Source: JBNKHG01 sp050290225 (GTDB lineage Bacteria; Pseudomonadota; Gammaproteobacteria; Pseudomonadales; Cellvibrionaceae). From it: a stretch of 22,235 nucleotides of DNA. Below the pieces are notes generated by a model. The model saw only the letters and a list, made by a program, of their open reading frames with translations. It searched no databases and was not told the origin of the DNA. This document shows positions 1 through 5,409 of this stretch, piece by piece. The stretch spans positions 1 to 22,235 of the forward strand of contig JBNKHG010000081.1 in NCBI GenBank assembly GCA_050290225.1, read 5' to 3'. Made by a program: the position numbers and the translations under genes. Numbering within the stretch: the stretch's first letter is position 1; each line of letters starts with the position of its first letter.

Positions 1-60
1 GACAATGGCCTGCCATTGCTCTGGCGTTCGATGTTTCTTGGATTCTATGGCTGGGGTCAT
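1..60 (-). CDS. tnpA: IS66-family accessory protein TnpA, N-terminal fragment
   Basis: Only the first 20 codons are inside the window, starting MTPAIESKKHRTPEQW. The run RTPEQWQ resembles the start of IS66 TnpA (Orf1), a small basic helix-turn-helix protein encoded ahead of tnpB and the tnpC transposase. The start is well supported: a near-perfect Shine-Dalgarno AAGGAGG lies a few bases upstream (64-72 region, minus strand). The rest of the gene and tnpB/tnpC would lie to the left of position 1. The family call rests on a short peptide plus the IS66-type terminus at 140, which support each other. Confidence 0.75.
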   Translation of the reverse strand, partial: MTPAIESKKHRTPEQWQAIV

Positions 61-140
61 GTGGGCCTCCTTTTGAATGTAGAGGCCAGTGTATTGCGCG
101 AGGCTAGCAAACGGAATAACGTCGCTGAATGACCGCTTAC
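1..140 (-). mobile_element. End of an IS66-family insertion sequence
   Basis: Read on the minus strand, the terminus begins at position 140 with GTAAGCG, the conserved tip of IS66-family inverted repeats. About 80 bases inside lies the start of a tnpA-type accessory gene, as expected for this family. The element continues beyond the left edge of the window. It interrupts the IS110-type transposase frame that resumes exactly at 141. IS66 elements usually duplicate 8 bp of target, so ACCAAAAA at 141-148 should recur at the unseen other end. Confidence 0.85.
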
Positions 141-759
141 ACCAAAAATCAGGGCACCAGAATCTAAATTACAAAGGTTTATCAAAGACTTACTCGTCCG
201 TCGTCGACAGCTTATGGTTATGAGAACGATGGAACTCAACCGGGTAAAGGTTATGCCGAAAGTCCTGAAGGCGGACTATGAGCGTCATCTGAAATTTCTA
301 GCAAAAGAAGTAGAACGAATCGATAGTAAGTTGGATAAGTCAATTGAAACAGAGTGTGAATGGCAAGTTAAACGTCAACAGTTAGAGTCAGTCCCTGGCG
401 TAGGGAAATTACTCGCCATTACCCTTCTTGCAGAGCTCCCAGAGCTTGGTGAACTCAATCCCAAACAGATTGCTGCACTGGTAGGAGTTGCACCGTTTAA
501 TAGAGACAGCGGCCATGCCAGAGGCAAGAGACGCATCAAAGGTGGGCGAGCCAGCGTGAGGACGGTTCTGTATATGGCAACGATGTCATCTACTATCCAC
601 AACCCTGAAATCAGACGTTTTTATCAATCTCTGGTGGCACGTGGAAAGCACAAAAAGGTAGCGCTAACAGCATGTATGAGAAAGATTATTATTGTACTGA
701 ATGCAATGGTTAGAGACGGGACTTACTGGGGAGACAGTGACATCAAACAGGCTGCTTGA
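141..759 (+). pseudogene. IS110-family transposase, C-terminal part, disrupted by the IS66 insertion
   Basis: The frame is open from the IS66 junction (first full codon at 142, reading PKIRAPESKL) to a TGA at 757-759, about 206 residues. The apparent internal ATG at 214 is not a real start. The C-terminal Transposase_20 domain is clear: a helix-hairpin-helix-like SVPGVGKLLAITLL, then LVGVAPFNRDSG with the serine expected to be catalytic in IS110 enzymes, then GKRRIKGGR. The N-terminal RuvC-like DEDD domain is missing because IS66 sits in front, so no functional enzyme is made from this piece. IS110 elements recombine through a DEDD/serine active site guided by a bridge RNA. Only about 15 nt separate the stop from the attC half-site at 774, so no long 3' noncoding region exists here. 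Its location in an attC site suggests the attC-targeting IS1111 subgroup, but the subgroup is not proven. Confidence 0.85.
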
Positions 760-780
760 CATCACAGTCGCTTGTTAGGC
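760..780 (-). repeat. Half attC site of cassette C, truncated by the IS110 element
   Basis: On the minus strand the cassette gene stop codon overlaps GCCTAAC (780-774), a perfect R'' box (RYYYAAC). It is followed by AAGCGACTG before IS110-derived sequence begins. The matching L' and R' half is missing. Elements of the IS1111-attC subgroup of IS110 are known to insert specifically into attC sites, which fits this junction. The exact base where attC ends and the IS begins, between about 760 and 773, cannot be fixed from one sequence. Confidence 0.7.
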
Positions 781-1239
781 ATAATTCCAGGTTTCCTTTT
801 GACTAAAATCGGACCACGGATCTTCGCCATTGAAAGCACCTACATAGAGTACTTTATTTCCGCGAATAACCCATTCCATACCATGCTCTGGCTCCCACGC
901 GCAATTTAGCTCCATGTGAATTACAGGCTCATTCTCATTTTCAGGATACGGAACCAATAAAACACTCGGATAGATTAGTCCAAGAACATCTGATGCTTTT
1001 TCAAATGACTTGGTGGGCTCACCAATTGCATCAAGGAAACTGTTGCAATACCTAATGGATGCCTCGCACAAGGTTTCGACAACGTCTTCGGTTAGCGAAT
1101 TCAGGTATTCAGCACATTCCTGTGCAAACTTAATATTGTCGTCTTCTATGGACAAGGCTATGTATTTATCGAACTTGCGAAAGAAGACTTCACCCTCTAT
1201 TCCAAATTCACCCTTCTCGATATTCTTGATTAATTCCAC
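775..1239 (-). CDS. Cassette C: small acidic immunity-like protein
   Basis: A 154-residue protein starting with GTG at 1239, preceded by an AAGGAT ribosome site close to the cassette boundary. It is soluble and acidic, with no signal peptide or membrane segment. The C-terminal half has a conserved-looking pattern: HMELNCAWEPEHGMEWVIR (109-126), then KVLYVGAFNGEDPW. This resembles small proteins of the DUF6985/DUF2004 kind that often appear next to polymorphic toxins or as lone cassette genes. The assignment is from memory of the pattern and is not firm. No toxin partner is present in the cassette. The stop codon TAA lies within the attC R'' box. It is the most attI-distal cassette visible and may be poorly expressed from Pc. 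A function cannot be given. Confidence 0.75.
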   Translation of the reverse strand: MELIKNIEKGEFGIEGEVFFRKFDKYIALSIEDDNIKFAQECAEYLNSLTEDVVETLCEASIRYCNSFLDAIGEPTKSFEKASDVLGLIYPSVLLVPYPENENEPVIHMELNCAWEPEHGMEWVIRGNKVLYVGAFNGEDPWSDFSQKETWNYA

Positions 1240-1253
1240 GTACTATCCTTGGT

Positions 1254-1305
1254 GCCTAACAGTGTGTTAAACGGACCCTGCGGTCCGTATATCACTTTTT
1301 AGCAT
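1254..1305 (-). repeat. attC recombination site of cassette B
   Basis: A roughly 52-bp imperfect palindrome between two cassette genes. The R' box on the minus strand is GTTAGGC (plus-strand GCCTAAC at 1254-1260), and the R'' box is a slightly degenerate TGCTAAA (1298-1304). The centre is a perfect stem-loop, ACGGACC-CTGC-GGTCCGT (1271-1288). Such folded single strands are the integrase substrate. The stem could also act as a hairpin at the 3' end of the cassette B transcript. Confidence 0.8.
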
Positions 1306-1312
1306 TTTCAAA

Positions 1313-1780
1313 TTAATCATTACTTTCGTCGAACTCCAAAGTCATTAATTCAATAGCTCCATCATCATTATTCTTAAAAAGATGTTTCTCGATCTCTGCA
1401 ACTTGGTTTGGATCACAGCCTATTAAAATAATGATAATAGCGTCAGCATTATCTTTATATCTGACTGCTTGGCCTAACAATCTATTTGCTTCGTTCGATG
1501 TTTTAAGATTGTACTTTAATTCAATAACCACTGACCGCTCGCTTTCTTTGCTTTCTATCCTAAGATCTTTTCTGCTCCGCCCATCACCGTATTCTTCTAC
1601 CACGAAAGTTTCTGGTAATTCTTCCCGGAGATAATCAGCGAGATCGGCTCGATAATCTATTTCTCGTTCCCAATCATCTTCGGGCTCCCAAGATTGAACT
1701 GCACTACGAGCTTTCTCGATAGTTTTATCTCTCAGCAAATAAGCCGCGAAGCCAGAAATAACTAAAAAAGGCCAAGCCAT
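1313..1780 (-). CDS. Cassette B: membrane-anchored PD-(D/E)XK nuclease-like protein
   Basis: A 155-residue protein. Residues 2-16 (AWPFLVISGFAAYLL) form one hydrophobic segment, followed at once by RDK, which predicts an N-terminal anchor with the rest in the cytoplasm. An acidic linker (31-58) leads to a domain with a PD-(D/E)XK-like arrangement. Asp72 sits in RKDLRIE, Glu87 and Lys89 sit in VVIELKY, and Gln104 with Tyr108 in LLGQAVRY match the trailing Q-x(3)-Y helix of restriction-like nucleases. A strand-rich end (AIIIILIGC) fits the same fold. The substrate is unknown. Membrane tethering plus a restriction-like fold would suit a protein that cuts entering DNA, but this is inference. The gene starts a few bases inside its cassette, and its stop lies 8 bases before the attC R'' box. 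Confidence 0.8.
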   Translation of the reverse strand: MAWPFLVISGFAAYLLRDKTIEKARSAVQSWEPEDDWEREIDYRADLADYLREELPETFVVEEYGDGRSRKDLRIESKESERSVVIELKYNLKTSNEANRLLGQAVRYKDNADAIIIILIGCDPNQVAEIEKHLFKNNDDGAIELMTLEFDESND

Positions 1781-1799
1781 GTGGAGTGTTCCATTTTGA

Positions 1800-1868
1800 T
1801 GCTAACGCCTGGCTCTGGGGCTGCATGAAGCGAAGCGTAATGCAGTCCCTAGCAGCCACTTGTTGAAT
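1800..1868 (-). repeat. attC recombination site of cassette A
   Basis: A 69-bp site between two cassette genes. The R'' box on the minus strand is ATTCAAC (plus GTTGAAT at 1862-1868), a perfect RYYYAAC. The R' box is GTTAGCA (plus TGCTAAC at 1800-1806), slightly off consensus. Between them are inner boxes (GTGGCTGC near the R'' side, GCAGCCCC and AGCCAGGC near the R' side) and a TGCAT/ATGCA central stem. The length fits the usual attC range. Confidence 0.85.
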
Positions 1869-1872
1869 GCTT

Positions 1873-2832
1873 TTATGCTGCAGAACAAAGTCTTATTAAT
1901 TTTTCTGGCCATCTCTTGTATAGATTCCTTGCATTTGTAGATTCAGAGCTTAAAACTTGAATGAGTACAAAATTTAAATTCACTATATCTCTGCAGGCAG
2001 CAAAAAAATTATAAGTCTCTCGAGACTCCTTCCAAATCTGAAAGGAAAGATCTTCTTGTGCATCCCACTTAGTCATCATAGAAACGATTTTCTCAGCTTT
2101 TATGGAACATTTACCATATGGATACCAAGAATCATGCTCCTGGCGATAGTTAACCGAGTTTCTAAATTGTGAAAGGTAGCTGCCATTATTCAGTCTGCCG
2201 TTATCTGTAATAATATTGATTAAGTCACTTATTTTTGCTGATACCTGCTGCTTTCTAGAACTCAATCCAGTGACGTTCAGAATATTTTGGCTCACTTCAT
2301 TCAAGCAATCTATAAGTGTTCGCCACGTGTCCTCATGTGTGTTGTTCATTTTTTTAAGCTGTAAAATTCTATGACGCTGATCATACATGCCAGAAAAATA
2401 ACCAGCCTCTGGTTTGATTAGGTTTCTCAGTCCAATCGCTTGTCCAAAAGAATTAAGCTGTGTCACGTGGCCTCTTTCAAGCTGACTACAGGAATAGCCA
2501 AAACAGCGCATTATCGAATGTGCTGAAAAAAAAGCTGCATAATATGATTTAATCGCAATCCACCCGAAAGATTTAGGTAACGCCGAACTCTGTTGTATGT
2601 GCTGCATTGTTTCAAATGATGCTGCAGCCATTCTACATATATCGAATGCCATCATATTATGAAACGAAAACTCATTGTTGACTTCGATTACAATTGACTT
2701 ATTTGTCGGTACATCTCGAACAATATAGTTTCCAGAGGAGACCCACTTTTTGAATTCCACACAATGATCAGAAACCTCGTTTTCTAGTAGGCCTTGGAGC
2801 AGTAGCGGCCTTAGCAACTCATAGTGCTTCAT
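1873..2832 (-). CDS. Cassette A, second gene: unknown 319-residue partner of the DGQHR protein
   Basis: A 319-residue soluble, mainly helical protein that I do not recognise as a named family. The segment around residues 88-112 (SFGWIAIKSYYAAFFSAH and following) looks like the first helices of HEPN-type domains, where a YYAAF-like core is common. A second conserved-looking stretch, FRNSVNYRQEHDSWYPYG (223-240), carries arginines and a histidine. The spacing does not match the canonical HEPN Rx(4-6)H motif, so a nuclease role is only a possibility. Its ATG overlaps the stop of the preceding gene by one base (TAATG), which indicates translational coupling and a shared function. It ends just before the attC R'' box. 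Codon use is A+T-rich like the rest of the array. No membrane segment or signal peptide is seen. Confidence 0.8.
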   Translation of the reverse strand: MKHYELLRPLLLQGLLENEVSDHCVEFKKWVSSGNYIVRDVPTNKSIVIEVNNEFSFHNMMAFDICRMAAASFETMQHIQQSSALPKSFGWIAIKSYYAAFFSAHSIMRCFGYSCSQLERGHVTQLNSFGQAIGLRNLIKPEAGYFSGMYDQRHRILQLKKMNNTHEDTWRTLIDCLNEVSQNILNVTGLSSRKQQVSAKISDLINIITDNGRLNNGSYLSQFRNSVNYRQEHDSWYPYGKCSIKAEKIVSMMTKWDAQEDLSFQIWKESRETYNFFAACRDIVNLNFVLIQVLSSESTNARNLYKRWPEKLIRLCSAA

Positions 2833-3800
2833 TACAGGGTAAATTCAGATTTAATGTTGCCTTCCAGATAATCAGATATTGCTTTATAAGAAGTTCCAGG
2901 GTTATTAAACTTAGCTGGTTTTATCCTGGAAAACATACCCTCCATAGCAGCATAAAAATTATCCACTGTGTATTCGGCACCGTATTTATCTTTTAACTTT
3001 GACGCCGATATTGGAAAGAAACTTGAAACAGCGCGAAAAACAACTGAACCTAGCAATGTGTCTTCACACCCAATTTCTTCAAAACCAGATTTCATTGCAG
3101 AGAAATAGCTGTTTAATATCGAATATATTTCTTCCGCATCCTTTTCTCTAAAAAGTCCCAACAAAGGTTTTATGGAATTATTAAATGTCACTCGAGTTAT
3201 TTTCTTTTTAGCCCTAGCTGCAGCAGAAAACTTATTTAGGAAAACGCTATCTGCATCATTGTTAAATAGATCAAATACTTCCCGAAGAAGGTTTTCTTCA
3301 TCATTTTCGTACTCAGCTAGCTTTTTTATATCCAGAAGCAGCTCATTTGGAACTCCTCGCTGTTTTGAATTTATATCAATGAATAATCTCGACTCGTCTC
3401 GACGAGTAAGCTCATTGTATATAACCACAGGTATTCTAAGGCTTGATTCTGCAATGGAAAACCCATAAACCCTGTGCTGACCATCAAGAATTAAGAAAGC
3501 CTTCGGGGTGTCGTTGAACTCTACGGTTTTTCCCTTTCCGATAATTTTTAGATCAGCTTCGTCTTGTGCTGATAATATAATTGCGCTAGGAATTGTTCCA
3601 AGCCCAGAGTCAATATACTTAGCAATTTCTTGTGCTCGCTTTTTATCCAAGACTCGTTGAAACCCCTTTACAGGGTCATCATCTCTAGTAGTTACGAAGC
3701 AACATCTTGCCAATACATCGCTAGGAATAGTACATGTATAAAACTTATGACGCCCTTGAGTCACTTGGCTAATAGAATATCTATGTTTTTTCTCAGTCAT
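2832..3800 (-). CDS. Cassette A, first gene: DGQHR-domain protein, DndB/DpdB-like
   Basis: A 322-residue protein with the family signature AFLILDGQHRVYGF (DGQHR at residues 106-110). It is followed by RIPVVIYNE and by LFIDINSKQRGVP, the F-x-x-IN-x-x-Q element shared by DGQHR proteins. This superfamily includes DndB, the regulator of phosphorothioate DNA modification, and DpdB of the 7-deazaguanine DNA system. It has a ParB-like or sulfiredoxin-like core thought to act on or near DNA. No dndA/C/D/E or dpd genes are nearby, so a modification system cannot be claimed. It is the first gene after attI, in the best position for expression from Pc, with a modest GAGAG ribosome site before the ATG at 3800. 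It is coupled to its downstream partner within one cassette. A defence-related role is plausible but unproven. Confidence 0.85.
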   Translation of the reverse strand: MTEKKHRYSISQVTQGRHKFYTCTIPSDVLARCCFVTTRDDDPVKGFQRVLDKKRAQEIAKYIDSGLGTIPSAIILSAQDEADLKIIGKGKTVEFNDTPKAFLILDGQHRVYGFSIAESSLRIPVVIYNELTRRDESRLFIDINSKQRGVPNELLLDIKKLAEYENDEENLLREVFDLFNNDADSVFLNKFSAAARAKKKITRVTFNNSIKPLLGLFREKDAEEIYSILNSYFSAMKSGFEEIGCEDTLLGSVVFRAVSSFFPISASKLKDKYGAEYTVDNFYAAMEGMFSRIKPAKFNNPGTSYKAISDYLEGNIKSEFTL

Positions 3801-3844
3801 AATAACTCTCTATTTTTCGATTATTTGCACGGGGCGTTTCTGGC

Positions 3845-3900
3845 ATTTAACAGTTTTATTCTCTCCAAAGCTTAAGATATTGCCTTTGGACATATTTTGG
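3845..3900 (-). other. attI: attI recombination site (crossover at 3850/3851)
   Basis: On the minus strand GTTAAAT (plus ATTTAAC at 3845-3851) matches the GTTRRRY core exactly, between intI and the first cassette gene. Just to its right is an inverted repeat, TCCAAAG - 13 nt - CTTTGGA (3865-3891), that could be integrase-binding sequence. The left limit is well set by the core box. The right limit is approximate because attI sites share little sequence. Confidence 0.65.
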
Positions 3901-4009
3901 AGGGATATTCGGGAATTAATCCAAAAATCAAAGAGGTAGGGCATTGCTCGCCCAAGTAGGTGCCCATATGTATGCTATTTCCCTGGCATTTTTTTTGAAA
4001 CCGTCGATA

Positions 4010-4038
4010 AAAATATCCTTAATGTCTTGATTTTTCAA
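4010..4038 (-). promoter_or_regulatory. Pc: Candidate cassette promoter Pc
   Basis: Minus-strand sequence TTGAAA (4033-4038), a 17-nt spacer, then TATTTT (4010-4015). This matches the sigma-70 consensus at 5 of 6 and 4 of 6 positions with the ideal spacing. It lies between intI and attI and points into the cassettes, which is where Pc is found in many integrons. Transcription would cross attI and enter the DGQHR gene about 200 nt later. Confidence 0.55.
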
Positions 4039-4135
4039 TGCATTTCTATCGGCGCTGGTTTAATTCTAGGAAATAGGACTACGTAGCTATGTTATTTCAT
4101 GCCTTCGGCCTATAGTCATATACTGAGATTGGCCA

Positions 4136-4159
4136 CATACTGGACTAATAAACAGTATG
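4136..4159 (+). promoter_or_regulatory. LexA operator (SOS box) of intI
   Basis: CATACTG - GACTAATAAA - CAGTATG: a perfect 7-bp inverted repeat with the exact CTG-N10-CAG spacing of gammaproteobacterial LexA boxes. It ends 11 bases before the intI start at 4171. A -10-like TATACT lies just upstream (4119-4124). SOS control of intI by LexA is established for many integrons, and this is the expected place. The operator has outlived the gene it controlled. Confidence 0.85.
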
Positions 4160-4170
4160 GGCTCAGCTCG

Positions 4171-4653
4171 ATGAAAGATATTCCCATCCCTTTAAACGCC
4201 GAGAAGTCTCCATTCTTGCAAGCTGTCAGAACGCTTATCCGCAGCCAAGGCAAGGCTTATAAAACCGAGCAAACCTATATATTGTGGATCAAACGCTTTA
4301 TCTATTTTATCGGCAAACGTCACCCTAACGATGTGGGTGAAACAGAGGTGGCGGCCTATCTCTCCCATTTGGCAGTGGAACGGCGGGTGTCTATCAATAC
4401 CCAGAAGACTGCGTTAAATGCCATTGTCTATATGTACAGGCATGTGCTAAATCGAAAGTTGGAAAATATCGCCTTTATAAACGCGAAGGTTCCCAGACAG
4501 TTACCGGTGGTGTTTCCCCGCGCAGGTCGCGAGCTTGCCTGGCAGTATTTGTTCCCGGCAGCAAAGACTGCGAAGGACCCTCGCACTGATAAGTGGCGCC
4601 GCCACCATGTGATGGACAATTCAGTACAGCGGCGGGTCAGGGAGGCGGTATGA
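4171..4653 (+). pseudogene. intI: Integron integrase IntI, internally deleted and truncated
   Basis: The start at 4171 (MKDIPIPLNAEKSPFL) is preferred over ATG 4099 because the LexA box and promoter lie between them. Residues 1-115 match the N-terminal SAM-like domain of IntI: RSQGKAYKTEQTYILWIKRF, then AAYLSHLAVERRV and QKTALNAIVYMYRHVL, ending at RQLPVVF. The frame then jumps straight to the GRELAWQYLFPA and DPRTDKWRRHHV segments from near the C-terminus. Roughly 110-130 residues with the first catalytic arginine region are lost without a frameshift. The protein stops after NSVQRRVREAV, before the expected HxLRHSFATH and catalytic tyrosine. It cannot recombine DNA. Intact IntI proteins are about 320-340 residues; this would be 160. 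Confidence 0.9.
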
Positions 4654-4707
4654 GCCATTGGCATTCATACTAGGCCTACTGCTCGACAATCTAGCGTCGA
4701 CGTTTGC

Positions 4708-5409
4708 CTAAAGCCCCAAATCCTCTCTTAAGGCCTTCAACCGGTCAAGGTTCTCCGTTTTACTCAACGGCGTTTCCACCGTCTCCGGCAGCGCTTTAAC
4801 TTCGGGTGAATTCAACTCCTCGCCGGCAATTACCCGCTCGCACAGCAATTGGTAGTGTCGCTCAAAGACCGGAAACGCCATCTTCTCGCTGTTATTGGCC
4901 AGAAAAAACCAGTCTGCGGCTTTACCGGCATGGTAGACGGCGGGGTGGCTCCAGTTGTAGGCGGCCTTGGGGGACGGCGCCTGGCAGGCTTCGAGATAGG
5001 CGGCGTGTGCTTCGGGCAAACCCTGGGCGGATTCCGCTTCGCAGTGGCGAATCATGGTGTGCAGGGTGGGCAGGTATTCGGAGTTTTCGATCACCCGCTT
5101 GGCGCCGCGTTGAATGACGTCGGGGGCGAAGCGCACCAGGGATTCCAGCCACAGCTTCTTGATCTGGTTGAGCACGGTGGTGTCGCTGTAGGCCTTGTAG
5201 TACTGGTTGTGGTAGTTGATCCGAAACAGCGCAAACACTTCGTTGAGTGCGTCGATATGGGCATCACTCGGCTTGGGCCGGGCCTGCGCCTTGACCTTGG
5301 GATCAACCGGGCGCGTGGTATCAGTTGGCCCAGCTGCGGTCGGTGAGGTCTTCGACGAGTGAGCGATCCCTTGTTCGACTTGGTTGAGAAGCGTTTTGCT
5401 GTCCTGCAT
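4708..5409 (-). CDS. Lambda P-like replication protein (putative DnaB helicase loader)
   Basis: A 233-residue soluble protein. After a Pro/Thr-rich, probably disordered first 45 residues, the core (about 48-200) resembles phage replication protein P relatives: ALNEVFALFRINYHNQYYKAY, LWLESLVRFAPDVIQRGAKR and YLPTLHTMIRHCE. Proteins of this family recruit the replicative helicase to DNA. Chromosomal copies next to DnaT-like proteins are known in gammaproteobacteria that lack enterobacterial DnaC. There is no Walker motif, which separates it from DnaC. The ATG at 5409 lies inside the upstream dnaT-like gene (89 nt overlap), implying translational coupling and co-function in primosome loading or restart. 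Its 3' end is the right-hand border of the integron. The exact partner and role are inferred. Confidence 0.8.
   Translation of the reverse strand: MQDSKTLLNQVEQGIAHSSKTSPTAAGPTDTTRPVDPKVKAQARPKPSDAHIDALNEVFALFRINYHNQYYKAYSDTTVLNQIKKLWLESLVRFAPDVIQRGAKRVIENSEYLPTLHTMIRHCEAESAQGLPEAHAAYLEACQAPSPKAAYNWSHPAVYHAGKAADWFFLANNSEKMAFPVFERHYQLLCERVIAGEELNSPEVKALPETVETPLSKTENLDRLKALREDLGL

Larger units (their letters stand above)
774..4653. mobile_element. Degenerate chromosomal integron: three cassettes, attI, promoters and a broken intI
   Basis: The layout is the standard integron one. The integrase gene is on the plus strand, and attI lies just upstream of its 5' end. Cassette genes are all on the minus strand, leading away from attI and each closed by an attC. 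The bases at each cassette start match the complement of that cassette's own attC R'' box: TTAAAT with ATTCAAC in A, TTAGCA with TGCTAAA in B, TTAGGC with GCCTAAC in C. Cassette A would be about 1806-3850 and cassette B about 1260-1805. Cassette C runs left from 1259 and is cut by the IS110 insertion. The integrase is inactive, so rearrangement would need an enzyme from elsewhere. Confidence 0.85.

Noticed and set aside
57..239. 60-codon minus-strand frame at the left edge
   Set aside because: It crosses the IS66/IS110 junction and overlaps the true tnpA start in another frame, with no family resemblance.
2832..3800. A complete Dnd phosphorothioation or Dpd system
   Set aside because: Only the DGQHR domain is shared. 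No cysteine desulfurase, DndC/D/E or Dpd genes occur in the window.
4099..4170. ATG 4099 as the start of intI
   Set aside because: The LexA box (4136-4159) and a -10-like element lie after this ATG, and IntI similarity begins only after MKDIPIPL at 4171.
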